From a virus, in IMG/VR virus record IMGVR_UViG_3300020055_001962, positions 1-52,791 of that record: a stretch of 52,791 nucleotides of DNA; one strand, written 5' to 3'. Of the stretch, positions 11,068 to 19,638 are shown one piece after another; positions within the stretch are counted from its first letter, which is position 1; the number at the start of each line of letters is the position of its first letter. Both the position numbers and the translations under genes were made by a program. The notes under the pieces are model-generated. The model did no database searches. It was given only the letters and a program-made list of their open reading frames with translations, and was not told where the DNA came from.

Positions 11068-11667
11068 ATGAGTAACATGCAAGACACAAACAATTTTTTG
11101 GTGCAAGGACATATTAAGATCTTTGACCCCGAAACCCAAGAAGTGCTAATAAACAAGCGCAATGCAATTCACTACGAGAATATGAGTATTGCAATGGCCG
11201 AAAGTTTAGGTAACGAAGGGCAAGGATATATAACCACTATGAGCTTTGGAAACGGCGGCACTAGTGTTGATCCTACAGGGATTATTACATACCTTACACC
11301 AAACTCAACCGGAACAAACGCAAGTTTGTACAACGAAACATATTCAAAAATTGTAGACGATAGGAATGTAAACAATACAGATCCTGCACGTAACAAAATT
11401 GAAATACGCCATTTGAGCGGAACTAACTATACAGATATAGTTGTAAGTTGTTTGCTCGACTATGGTGAACCAAATGGACAACAAGCATTTGATACTGCAA
11501 GTAATGCAGACGATGCATATGTATTTGACGAGCTAGGCTTAAGAAGTTACTCATCCAGCGGCACTGGCAGATTGCTTACACACGTTATTTTCCATCCAGT
11601 TCAAAAATCACTTAACCGTCTAATCCAAATTGATTATACAGTACGAGTACAGAGCTTAACAGGGTAA
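11068..11667 (+). CDS. Small virion structural protein (probable tail/baseplate component)
   Basis: This 199-residue protein begins at the ATG at 11068, after AGG in TATAGGAAAAGTG. The open frame reaches back to 10999, but that part lies inside the giant gene and would be an overlap of about 50 nt. The protein has no signal peptide or membrane segment. An early part reads QGHIKIFDPETQEVL and is followed by a Gly/Ser/Thr-rich middle (SFGNGGTSV) and a beta-rich C-terminus, as in tail accessory proteins. It lies between the giant adhesin and the fibre paralogues and carries a late-type box upstream, so a virion role is likely. I do not recognise a specific family. Confidence 0.75.
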   Translation: MSNMQDTNNFLVQGHIKIFDPETQEVLINKRNAIHYENMSIAMAESLGNEGQGYITTMSFGNGGTSVDPTGIITYLTPNSTGTNASLYNETYSKIVDDRNVNNTDPARNKIEIRHLSGTNYTDIVVSCLLDYGEPNGQQAFDTASNADDAYVFDELGLRSYSSSGTGRLLTHVIFHPVQKSLNRLIQIDYTVRVQSLTG

Positions 11668-11677
11668 GGATTAAGAT

Positions 11678-13732
11678 ATGGCATACGAAATAAACTATAC
11701 TGACTCTGTAAACAAAGGTGCAATAACAATTGAAGACGGCACAATCAACCAGTCAACTTCTTTGGCATTTCCTGGGCGAACAACAACATCTTACGGTCAA
11801 GCAATTAATGAAAACTTTTTGCATTTACTAGAAAACTTTGCTAACTCGTCTGCACCTAATAGTCCTGTCGAAGGGCAATTATGGTATGACAATTCCGACG
11901 GTGTTGACCAACTTAAAATTTATGACGGAACTAACTGGGTAACAGCCGGCGGCTTGAAAAAAGCAGCATCTGCACCTGAAGTAGCAAATTCTAACCCAGG
12001 AGATTTATGGGCTAATACTGATACTCAACAGTTATATTTGTTTACAGGATCAAACTGGATTCTTATTGGTCCTGAATTTAGTGATGGTTTGCTTACTGGT
12101 ACTTCTGCAGACAACATTTTGGGCGACGATGACGTAGCATATAACATACTAACTGTAAAAATTGAAGATCAAATAGCAGCAATTTTTAGTAGTCAGGCCT
12201 TTGTTCCAAAAACTACTATTCCTGGATTTAGAGCAGGACTTAACGCTGGTTTAAATTTAAGTACTGAAGCACTTGTAGGTACAGAAATATTAAAATATTG
12301 GGGCACCGCTGAAAAAGCAGAAAGTTTAATTATCGGTGGAGAAGCAGTTGCAGCATCAAACTTCTTGAGAGGCAATGCAAGTTCAACAACAAACTTTGAT
12401 TTAAAAGTTAAAAATAACGAAGGTATACAAGTTGGTTCAGGTGGACAACTTAGTATGTTTATTAGTGGTGAAGCAGGTGTAATACAGCACAATGTTTCGG
12501 GATCTAATATTGACTTCCGTTTAAGAAATGGAGACTTAATACCAACAGTTTTAAGACTCGACTCAGCAGGAAACGTGGGTATTAATACAGGTGCTCCTGA
12601 AGAAAAATTAGAAATTTCCGGCAACATTAAAATAACTCCAGAAACAGGAGTTCCGGATAGCGGATTTATACAAGTTGAAAGTACTGTGCAATCATCAAAT
12701 ATTAGCACAGGTTCGATAAGAACAAAAGGTGGTGTCGGTGTTGCAAGAGATGTACATATAGGCGGAAATTTATATGTAGAAGGTGCAACGACTATTGCTA
12801 ACCTAGCACCAGATGCAAACTCATCTAGAAATATTGGTACTGCTAGTAATAAGTTCGATCAAATATATGCTAATACCTTCATTGGAAACATACAAGGTAA
12901 CGTAAGCGGTACAGTTTCTGGCAGAGCAGGTAGTGCAGATAAACTTGCCAGTGCTACAACATTTGCAGCAACAGGTGATGTAGATAATGTAAGTTTTGAG
13001 TTTGATGGTCAAACCGGCGGTTCGACAAAAACATTTAGTTTGCGTATTGCTAACAGTTTTATTAGTAACAAAGAGGTTACTTATGATGCAGGAAACGCAG
13101 ACGAACTATTATTAAACAAAACAACAGGTGATACGGGTGTCTACAGGATTACAAAGCGTAATTTCTTAAAAACTATTCCGCTAGTTCCTGCAGGAACGAT
13201 TGTACCGTTTGGTGGAGAAGAAGCACCCGATGGTTGGCTTATCTGTGATGGTGCCGAAGTTAAAAAATCAGATTACACTACTTTGTTTAATGTAATCCTG
13301 TACAATTTTAAAGATGCAAGTTTGCTTTCTGACGCTGGTGTTAATACTTTTGCATTGCCTGACCTGAGAGGAAGATTCCCACTAGGACTTGACAATATGG
13401 GCGGCCCAAGTGCTAATAGAGTAACAAACATTGCTGCTGATGCAATCGGTGGTAACGCTGGAACAGAAGAACAACCAATTAATACTAATAACTTGCCAGA
13501 ACACGAACATGACATGGAAGGCGATTCTGGGACACAATACTATGCAATGCGTGTTGGTTCTGGAGGAGTACTTGATGATGATGCTGTTCCGTTAACTATT
13601 GAACCAGGAGCAGGCGGCACACAAGGTTTTGCATCAAGTGGTGGTATCAAAACTACTGGAAGTTTAGGTGATCCGTTAGGAATTATGCCTCCTTATTTGG
13701 CATTGAATTATATAATTTATACTGGAGAGTGA
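11678..13732 (+). CDS. Tail fibre protein with C-terminal phage tail-collar domain
   Basis: This 684-residue fibre-like protein has three parts. Residues 1-150 form a domain shared with the next two genes, with the features GRTTTSYGQ, NENFLHLLENF, GQLWYD, YDGTNW and a W.LIGP ending. The middle holds structural repeats such as NVGINTGAPEEKLEISGNI and GGVGVARDVHIGGNLYVEG, which are common in phage fibres and appendages. Residues from about 505 on read IVPFGGEEAPDGWLICDG and later FALPDLRGRFPLG, the hallmark of the phage tail-collar domain (Pfam PF07484 family). The ATG follows AAGGATTAAGAT. It probably acts as a distal fibre or receptor-binding subunit. Tandem paralogues suggest that different C-termini were added to a common attachment domain. 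Confidence 0.88.
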   Translation: MAYEINYTDSVNKGAITIEDGTINQSTSLAFPGRTTTSYGQAINENFLHLLENFANSSAPNSPVEGQLWYDNSDGVDQLKIYDGTNWVTAGGLKKAASAPEVANSNPGDLWANTDTQQLYLFTGSNWILIGPEFSDGLLTGTSADNILGDDDVAYNILTVKIEDQIAAIFSSQAFVPKTTIPGFRAGLNAGLNLSTEALVGTEILKYWGTAEKAESLIIGGEAVAASNFLRGNASSTTNFDLKVKNNEGIQVGSGGQLSMFISGEAGVIQHNVSGSNIDFRLRNGDLIPTVLRLDSAGNVGINTGAPEEKLEISGNIKITPETGVPDSGFIQVESTVQSSNISTGSIRTKGGVGVARDVHIGGNLYVEGATTIANLAPDANSSRNIGTASNKFDQIYANTFIGNIQGNVSGTVSGRAGSADKLASATTFAATGDVDNVSFEFDGQTGGSTKTFSLRIANSFISNKEVTYDAGNADELLLNKTTGDTGVYRITKRNFLKTIPLVPAGTIVPFGGEEAPDGWLICDGAEVKKSDYTTLFNVILYNFKDASLLSDAGVNTFALPDLRGRFPLGLDNMGGPSANRVTNIAADAIGGNAGTEEQPINTNNLPEHEHDMEGDSGTQYYAMRVGSGGVLDDDAVPLTIEPGAGGTQGFASSGGIKTTGSLGDPLGIMPPYLALNYIIYTGE

Positions 13733-13733
13733 T

Positions 13734-15641
13734 GTGAGCTATCAATTAAACAAAACAAACGGAGACTTGTTAACTGAACTGGTAGATGGCCAGATAGATA
13801 CTAACTCTACAAATTTAGTTTTGGTTGGTAGAAATTATTCCGGGTACGGTGAATATTTTAATGAAAATTTTATTAAACTTTTAGAAAATTTTTCAAACAC
13901 AGCGGCTCCAACTAATCCTCTTTCAGGCCAACTTTGGTGGGATACTGCTGAACAACGTTTAAAAGTTTATGATGGAGAACAATGGAAAGCCTCAGGTGGA
14001 CCTTTTGTACAAACTGATTCGCCTACATTGGTTGCGGGAGATCTTTGGATAAATCCAAATGATAACCAACTATATGCTTTTGATGGTGAAGATCTTTTCT
14101 TAGTCGGCCCGCAATACACAACAGGCCAGCAAAAAAGCGGTTTTGAAATAGATAGTCTACTTGACGAGCAAAGTCGTTCGCGTAGTATTGTTAAATTATT
14201 TATAGCAAATAATCTTGTTGCTGTAATTAGTTACTTAGATTTTACACCAATTTATTCTCAACGAATTTTAGGATTAGTTACAGACAGTAATCCAGACGGT
14301 AGAATTTATACTGGTTACAATATTATTGATACTGAGAATTTTAAATTTAGAGGCATAGCAAGTTCTTCAAACGCACTTGTTTCTGAAACAGGCGTAGTAA
14401 GAACTGCTGACTCCTTTCTACCATCGGATGCAAATGGTGAAACAGTTGGTACATTAAAGATACTTAACAATGGTGGTTTAACAATTGGTGCTTCCCAAGC
14501 AAACGTACAAAAGATTGTTGGACCTCGTTTTTATATAGAAAACCAACTTAACGACAACGATATAAGTTTGCGTGTTGCATCATCTCTATATGGTAGTATT
14601 ACAGTTGATGCATTGTATATTGACGCAAGTACAGGGCGTGTAGGTATTTTTAATGTTGGTAGACTCCCTCAATATACATTAGATGTTGAAGGTGACTTGC
14701 GTGTTACTGGAGACTTATTAATTGAAGGCGATGCAACAAGTCTTGATGTTGCTACTTTGCGTGTAGAAGACAAGAACATCGAATTAGCAAAAACAGCCGA
14801 CGGTACAGTGCTTGATGGTGTTGATGCAGACGGCGCAGGTATAACATTAGATACGAATGATGTAGGAACAAAAACATGGACATGGTCTGATACAGAAGAT
14901 GCATGGCAATCAAATGTCCATATAGATTTATCAGACAATACTAAAACATATCAAATCGGTGGTCAAGATAAACTAACAAATACTAGTTTGACAAATATTA
15001 CCGATATAACAGATGTAGTAAGAATTAGTTCAACACTAGAATATCTTAATATCGACGACATAAACATAAATGGTGCTACTATAACAAATAGTGTAACAGC
15101 ATTAAGTCCGTTAGCACTAACTTCGTCAACAGGATTGAATATTACTGCTGGCGGCAACATTGCAATCCAAGATAGTCGAAAAATTACCGGACTTGCTGAT
15201 CCAACAGCGAATCAAGACGCTGCTACGAAATATTATGTAGACAATGTTGTTGCTACAGAAACTATCGTATTTTCGTTAGATATTACAGGATTAAGTTCTC
15301 CAAATGTTGTTGGAGTAGGAGATGGACCTATCAATGATGTTAGAGATATTTTAAATTCTTTGTATCCAGCAGCAACGGAAAATACCGGAAAAGTAGCAAA
15401 GATACATACTACTTCATATGCTGGAGCATCAGCAACTTTGGCTGCTGGCGATATTAACTCTGCTATTAACTACAGTAGAATTGATGTTGACAGCAACGGA
15501 ACACAAAACGAATCAGTTGTACAAGATTTTACTTTTGATTCAATTACAGGTGCAGTTACACTAGCACCTAATAGATATACAATGACATTCACATCAAACG
15601 GGACAGCATGGGAACATGATACAACAGTACTGTATACGTGA
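13734..15641 (+). CDS. Tail fibre paralogue 2
   Basis: This 635-residue protein starts at GTG 13734, one base after the upstream stop, in the string TGATGTG; GGAGAGTGAT serves as the ribosome site. Its first 140 residues repeat the N-terminal domain of the gene before it (GRNYSGYGEYFNENF, LSGQLWWD, VYDGEQW, LVGP). The middle has GRVGIFNVGRLPQYTLDVEGDLRV and SLDVATLRVEDKNIELAK, which are coiled/beta fibre-type repeats. Near residue 500 it reads DPTANQDAATKYYVD, like tail-fibre repeat motifs. The C-terminus has no collar domain and differs from both neighbours. It is probably a fibre or receptor-binding subunit, with translation likely coupled to the upstream gene. Confidence 0.85.
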   Translation: MSYQLNKTNGDLLTELVDGQIDTNSTNLVLVGRNYSGYGEYFNENFIKLLENFSNTAAPTNPLSGQLWWDTAEQRLKVYDGEQWKASGGPFVQTDSPTLVAGDLWINPNDNQLYAFDGEDLFLVGPQYTTGQQKSGFEIDSLLDEQSRSRSIVKLFIANNLVAVISYLDFTPIYSQRILGLVTDSNPDGRIYTGYNIIDTENFKFRGIASSSNALVSETGVVRTADSFLPSDANGETVGTLKILNNGGLTIGASQANVQKIVGPRFYIENQLNDNDISLRVASSLYGSITVDALYIDASTGRVGIFNVGRLPQYTLDVEGDLRVTGDLLIEGDATSLDVATLRVEDKNIELAKTADGTVLDGVDADGAGITLDTNDVGTKTWTWSDTEDAWQSNVHIDLSDNTKTYQIGGQDKLTNTSLTNITDITDVVRISSTLEYLNIDDININGATITNSVTALSPLALTSSTGLNITAGGNIAIQDSRKITGLADPTANQDAATKYYVDNVVATETIVFSLDITGLSSPNVVGVGDGPINDVRDILNSLYPAATENTGKVAKIHTTSYAGASATLAAGDINSAINYSRIDVDSNGTQNESVVQDFTFDSITGAVTLAPNRYTMTFTSNGTAWEHDTTVLYT

Positions 15642-15645
15642 TAAG

Positions 15646-15653
15646 GATAAATA
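15646..15653 (+). promoter_or_regulatory. Late-promoter-like box GATAAATA
   Basis: GATAAATA sits in the 40 nt gap between fibre paralogues 2 and 3, 28 nt before the ATG. It fits NATAAATA and agrees with three similar boxes in this virion module. Confidence 0.55.
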
Positions 15654-15681
15654 ATACTGTAACACTAGGGGTTAAGCACAA

Positions 15682-17187
15682 ATGGCATATCAAATTGACA
15701 GATACAACAACACACTGTTAACCATAGTTGAAGATGGAACAATTGATCAGACAACTGATCTTAAATTTATCGGTAAAAACTATGCTGGTTACGGTGAGAT
15801 ACAAAACGAAAACTTTTTATACTTGCTAGAAAATTTTAGCGGCGCTAATCAACCACCAAGACCACTGAGTGGTCAAGTTTGGTTTGATAGCGGAACTAGC
15901 AAGATGAGATTTTATGATGGGGTGCAATGGCGCACTATCGGTGGTGCAGAGGTTTCAGAAACTGAACCAACTGGATTAGCAATTGGTGATTTATGGTGGG
16001 ATTCTGTAAATGAGCAGTTGTATGCACTAGGTGCAAGCGGTTGGGTACTAATTGGCCCGCAAAACGCAGGCGAAGGTATTACCCAAATGCAAAGCCTGGA
16101 AGTTAGAGATAACGCAGATGCTACCCATATTATTATTGCAGCAACAATTGAAGACTCGATAATTTTCATTATTAGCCCCGATGAATTTGATCTAAGTACT
16201 ACACATGCGCTGTCAGTTTCAGTAAGAAGCCAAGGTTTTGATAGAATCAAAAAAGGTACTACCTTAAAGTGGACTAAGGCAGCAGATAACGGTGTTACAA
16301 ACAGTGCAGGCGAAGCAGGAAAAGATTTTTACTACTGGGGTACAGCATCTAATGCTGATAAACTAGGCGGCATTTCAGCAGCAAATTACTTAACATCTAG
16401 TTCACCTTCATTTAGTTCAGCAGTTGAATTTCCAGATGCTGGTATATTAATTGGTGACGATCAAGATTTACATATTAAAATCGAAGATGGCGATGATGCG
16501 GTAATCCAAAATGTTACTGGAACAAACAGTATTATTAAATTAAAAGCAACCAACGGCGCAGGTGCAATAACACATGCTCTTACTATTGATGCAACAGGTA
16601 TTAAGGCTGCAAGCGATAATGCATTTGACATAGGTGCAAGCGGAACAGCGTTTAGAGATATGTATGCTTATAGTTTTGTAGGTGAAGCAACTAAAGCAGC
16701 AACCTTGCGTGTAGGTACAGATTTCCGTTCTGCAAGTGTAAGTGCATCTAATAATACTGTTGCTGTACGTGATGCGACAGGTAACCTAGCAGCAAACCTA
16801 TTCCAAGGTACTGCTACTCAAGCACGTTATGCTGACTTAGCAGAAAAATACACAACAGATGAAGAATATCCAGTTGGTACTGTAATGGCTGTTTGCGAAC
16901 ATGGCGAACACGAAACAGAAAGTGCTGGAGTAGGAAGCCATGCAATTGGTGTCATTAGTGACAAACCGGCTTATTTAATGAACTCAGAAGCCGAAGGTCA
17001 AGCAATAGCACTTAAAGGGCGTGTTCCTGTAAGAGTAAAAGGTACAGTAAACAAAGGCGAAGCAGTGTATGTAGATGCAGACGGCTGCGCCAGCACAGCA
17101 ATCAATGGAGGATCGATTGTAGGTATTGCACTAGAGGCCAGTGACAAGCCAGAAGAAAAATTAATCGAGTGTGTACTCAAGGTATAA
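15682..17187 (+). CDS. Tail fibre paralogue 3
   Basis: The protein has 501 residues. The N-terminal domain again reads DGTIDQTTDLKFIGKNYAGYGE, NENFLYLLENF, LSGQVWFD and DGVQW, followed by GDLWWD and WVLIGP. The middle has the fibre-like HALTIDATGIKAASDNAFDIG and a GTAFRDMYAYSFVGEA segment. The last 110 residues form a distinct globular module starting about RYADLAEKYTTDEEYPVGTVM and containing GRVPVRVKGTVNKGEAVYV. A module of this type ends many marine phage fibre-like proteins, and its biochemical role is not evident from sequence. The start is ATG 15682 after AGGGGTTAAGCACAA. It is a likely virion appendage or receptor-binding protein with its own late-type box. Confidence 0.83.
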   Translation: MAYQIDRYNNTLLTIVEDGTIDQTTDLKFIGKNYAGYGEIQNENFLYLLENFSGANQPPRPLSGQVWFDSGTSKMRFYDGVQWRTIGGAEVSETEPTGLAIGDLWWDSVNEQLYALGASGWVLIGPQNAGEGITQMQSLEVRDNADATHIIIAATIEDSIIFIISPDEFDLSTTHALSVSVRSQGFDRIKKGTTLKWTKAADNGVTNSAGEAGKDFYYWGTASNADKLGGISAANYLTSSSPSFSSAVEFPDAGILIGDDQDLHIKIEDGDDAVIQNVTGTNSIIKLKATNGAGAITHALTIDATGIKAASDNAFDIGASGTAFRDMYAYSFVGEATKAATLRVGTDFRSASVSASNNTVAVRDATGNLAANLFQGTATQARYADLAEKYTTDEEYPVGTVMAVCEHGEHETESAGVGSHAIGVISDKPAYLMNSEAEGQAIALKGRVPVRVKGTVNKGEAVYVDADGCASTAINGGSIVGIALEASDKPEEKLIECVLKV

Positions 17188-17190
17188 ATA
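17183..17190 (+). promoter_or_regulatory. T4-type late promoter box TATAAATA
   Basis: An exact TATAAATA overlaps the stop codon of fibre paralogue 3 and lies 35 nt before the next ATG. TATAAATA is the T4 late-promoter consensus. The gap also contains an AT-rich GTATATAATA stretch. Confidence 0.6.
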
Positions 17191-17225
17191 AGTACGTATA
17201 TAATAAACACTCATAAGGAAGTAAA

Positions 17226-18158
17226 ATGGCTATCATAGACTCAGCAAGGTTTAACAACCTGCAATCAAGAATTGAGCTTATTTTAGGTAATGGCGCCGGA
17301 CAAAATGGGTACGGACAGACAGTTGCAAGTGCAAATGTTACTAGTGACGGAAGCGATGTTGTCGAAGCATCAGACCTAAATAACATCTATACTGATATGT
17401 TAAAAGCAAGGGTTCACCAAGTTGGACCAAATGATATCAGTATCGCAGAAGTAATCCAAAATTTAAACGTAGTTGCAGAAGATACTAGTTTCTTTGTCGA
17501 CGATGACGGTAACGAAACAGCAGATCCGGACGGAACTAAAAAAGGCGTTGCTGATTTTGAAGACTTAATGTCATCTATTGAAACAGACAAGTTTATAGTT
17601 CATACAAGTCAAGCAACAGTTGAGCCTGCAATTAATAGCGTTAGAACAGCAAACTGGAACGGTTTAATTTATCACGAAGTTGCTGTAACATTTGTTGACG
17701 AAGACGCTAGAAGACATTTTTTTAACACAGGCGGTCAAATAAGATTTAATGCATCTAACACACTTGCTTCAACAGCAAAAGGATTAGACTGGGCTGCACT
17801 TTGTTCTGAAATTGGAACAGTTGTGTTCAACTATGATTCAACAATTTCAACAGGTGATGGTTCAGGTTCGGCTATCGGAAATTACGATCTAAACGGTTCT
17901 CTACAAATAATTTATCAAAAGGTAGGAGCTGGCACATACAGCGGTATCTATGCTGGTAACCTATATACTATTAAAGCAAGAATAGATACTAATAATAGAA
18001 TTATTTTCCGTATTGAGTTTAATGACGTAGTAACAGATCCTGCTATTGACAACAATGTAGATGGAAGACTTGAAAGTACAGTACAACATTACCGAGCAAT
18101 TGGTAGTTATGTAGAGGTTCCTGCACCTAGTTATTACAATGAACACACATTAGCGTAA
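17226..18158 (+). CDS. Virion structural protein, paralogue pair member A
   Basis: This 310-residue protein starts at ATG 17226 after ATAAGGAAGTAAA. Its order of motifs matches the next gene: an N-terminal ARFN.L piece, NGYGQT, an LNNIYTDMLKARVHQ helix, SSIETDKF, a NWNGLIYHEVAVTF strand, HFFNTGGQIRFNA, and a late RIEFND strand. No catalytic motif, signal peptide or membrane segment is visible. The location after three fibre genes and the late-type box point to a virion component, for example a tail-tip or fibre-associated protein. I do not recognise a named family. Regular pairing with the next gene suggests duplication within the module. Confidence 0.75.
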   Translation: MAIIDSARFNNLQSRIELILGNGAGQNGYGQTVASANVTSDGSDVVEASDLNNIYTDMLKARVHQVGPNDISIAEVIQNLNVVAEDTSFFVDDDGNETADPDGTKKGVADFEDLMSSIETDKFIVHTSQATVEPAINSVRTANWNGLIYHEVAVTFVDEDARRHFFNTGGQIRFNASNTLASTAKGLDWAALCSEIGTVVFNYDSTISTGDGSGSAIGNYDLNGSLQIIYQKVGAGTYSGIYAGNLYTIKARIDTNNRIIFRIEFNDVVTDPAIDNNVDGRLESTVQHYRAIGSYVEVPAPSYYNEHTLA

Positions 18159-18200
18159 ATTTCTTCTTGCTCTTTTGTATCCTTTGTGTTATTATATACA

Positions 18201-18208
18201 AATAAATA
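18201..18208 (+). promoter_or_regulatory. Late-promoter-like box AATAAATA
   Basis: AATAAATA lies in the 67 nt gap, 17 nt before ATG 18226 and just upstream of the ATGGAGAAG ribosome-site region. The remainder of this gap is pyrimidine-rich with no clear stem-loop. Confidence 0.55.
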
Positions 18209-18225
18209 TCATGGAGAAGTGATTT

Positions 18226-19230
18226 ATGGCTACAACTACACCAATTACGGCAGCCCGTTATAACACTCTTAGAGCCCTAACAAACAAGGTTCTAGGGTCT
18301 TCCGTTACGGCAACACCAGATTATGGCTATGGCCAGACGTTTAACACCACTGCTGTAACAGGTGATTATGACACAAATTTAGCACTTACAGACAAAGTTA
18401 CAGCCCAGCAATACGAAGATCTATACATTGACTTGATAAGATTACGAGCCCATCAAATAGGAACCGGTTCCTTAACTGTTGATCCATTTGTTGTTGGTGA
18501 TTATGATACAAATCTTAGTGCTACAGATAAAGTTGAACTTGCATACATGCAAGGTTTGGAAACACTAGCGTCAGACATTGAAACTGATCGATTTGAAATT
18601 GACACTGTTGGACAAGCACAAGTTGTTGATCTACAAGATAGTGGCGGCACACAAATTGAAAGTTCTAGACTAAATTCAGTTAGCGGCAACTGGAATGGCA
18701 CAATTAACCATATTTTTACTTGTACGTTTACTTCTGCACAGCGTAGACGAGAATTTTTTAATGCAGGCGGACAGGTAAGATTTAGTGCTAGAGTTGTATA
18801 CTCAGGAGCGCAAGCAAAGACAGTTGATTGGCAGAACCAAATGTCTACTATGGGTGTTAACAGTTTTAAAGCCTATGAAACTATTAATAACAATTCTGTT
18901 GGTAGCGGCACTGCTAAAGGTAATTTTAATATTGGTACAACATACACACTTTGCTATACAAAGGCAGGCGGCGCAACGTATGCCAGAAACGATTATAGAA
19001 TTTATGCTCAAAACGTAAGCACAACACAAATTAGATTCAAAGTTGAATTTAACGATAATGCTCCTAACAATACAACATGGGGTATTGATGAACCAGTTTT
19101 TGGTGATTTTTACAGCACTATTGAATTACTACAACCGGACGGTTCTGTTACAATTAACGGAACAGTATACGATTCAGTTGTTATTCCTACGGCTGCACTA
19201 CCAGTTGGTGCAACAACAGCCGGTCTATAA
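18226..19230 (+). CDS. Virion structural protein, paralogue pair member B
   Basis: This 334-residue protein begins at ATG 18226 after GGAGAAGTGATTT. It is a clear paralogue of the gene upstream: AARYNTLRALTNKVLG, YGYGQTFN, YEDLYIDLIRLRAHQIG, DIETDRFEI, SGNWNGTINHIFTCTF, REFFNAGGQVRFSA and RFKVEFND occur in the same order. The central strands and the C-terminal SVTINGTVYDSVV piece suggest a beta-sandwich. It is the last gene of the virion block; its TAA stop forms the left arm of the stem-loop that separates this block from the accessory island. A structural role is inferred from context only. Confidence 0.75.
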   Translation: MATTTPITAARYNTLRALTNKVLGSSVTATPDYGYGQTFNTTAVTGDYDTNLALTDKVTAQQYEDLYIDLIRLRAHQIGTGSLTVDPFVVGDYDTNLSATDKVELAYMQGLETLASDIETDRFEIDTVGQAQVVDLQDSGGTQIESSRLNSVSGNWNGTINHIFTCTFTSAQRRREFFNAGGQVRFSARVVYSGAQAKTVDWQNQMSTMGVNSFKAYETINNNSVGSGTAKGNFNIGTTYTLCYTKAGGATYARNDYRIYAQNVSTTQIRFKVEFNDNAPNNTTWGIDEPVFGDFYSTIELLQPDGSVTINGTVYDSVVIPTAALPVGATTAGL

Positions 19231-19251
19231 AATTCTGGTTGACAGAATTTT
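19229..19251 (+). terminator. Stem-loop at the end of the virion block, overlapping a -35 box
   Basis: AAAATTCTG and CAGAATTTT form a perfect 9 bp stem with a GTTGA loop. The stem starts in the stop codon of the last virion gene and ends in a short T run. The stem is AT-rich, so termination may be weak. The loop and right arm contain TTGACA, the -35 element of the next promoter. Confidence 0.45.
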
Positions 19252-19267
19252 TAACTTAGTATATACT
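19239..19267 (+). promoter_or_regulatory. Sigma70-type promoter opening the accessory island
   Basis: TTGACA (19239-19244), a 17 nt spacer and TATACT (19262-19267) give a near-consensus host-type promoter. The predicted start is near 19274, with AAAGGAG ahead of ATG 19291. It is one of three similar promoters found in the island, none of which has a NATAAATA box. Confidence 0.85.
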
Positions 19268-19290
19268 AAAGAGACTAAAAGGAGTGACAA

Positions 19291-19638
19291 ATGGACGAAA
19301 AACTTTCCAAGGCGTTACAGTTCGCTAACTACACAAGAACTTTTGAAGATCAGAGACGTCTTCTTAAAGAAAAATACTTTGACAGTTTAGTTTTTTATCA
19401 TGCCGGTGGGCAGTTTACTATTGATAAAACGCTGTTGTCTTTTGTAGATCTTATTCTAAAAAAACAAACATCAGCAGTATTAATCGATGATAACGATAAT
19501 CCAATTCAAGTTGACGATCTACAATCTTTTTACGATGATATCCTTAGTTTGTATTTTGAGTCAAGTAATAACTTTTTTACAAAAATTACTAACTTAAAAA
19601 CTAAGAGATCTGTAGAAAAATTGGTGGATTATGACTAA
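19291..19638 (+). CDS. Small phage protein of unknown function, first gene of the island
   Basis: The protein has 115 residues, is soluble and mixed alpha/beta, and has no recognisable catalytic motif. Features include the helical start DEKLSKALQFANYTRTFEDQRR, a FHAGG-like turn (FYHAGGQF), the segment SAVLIDDNDNPIQVDD and a helical C-terminus. It starts at ATG 19291 after AAAGGAGTGACAA, directly under the sigma70-type promoter, and overlaps the next gene by 8 nt. A sense-strand frame from 19043 also reaches into this region but has no independent support. Being promoter-proximal it would be made at the highest level in the operon; its role is unknown. Confidence 0.75.
   Translation: MDEKLSKALQFANYTRTFEDQRRLLKEKYFDSLVFYHAGGQFTIDKTLLSFVDLILKKQTSAVLIDDNDNPIQVDDLQSFYDDILSLYFESSNNFFTKITNLKTKRSVEKLVDYD

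Noticed and set aside
10679-11089. 136-residue minus-strand frame across the giant gene end
   Set aside because: It is antisense to two well-supported genes and reads as a Ser/Leu-rich shadow of the AT-rich coding strand.
18159-18225. Terminator in the 67 nt gap between the paired structural genes
   Set aside because: The region is pyrimidine-rich but has no inverted repeat followed by a T run; only the AATAAATA box and ribosome site are supported.
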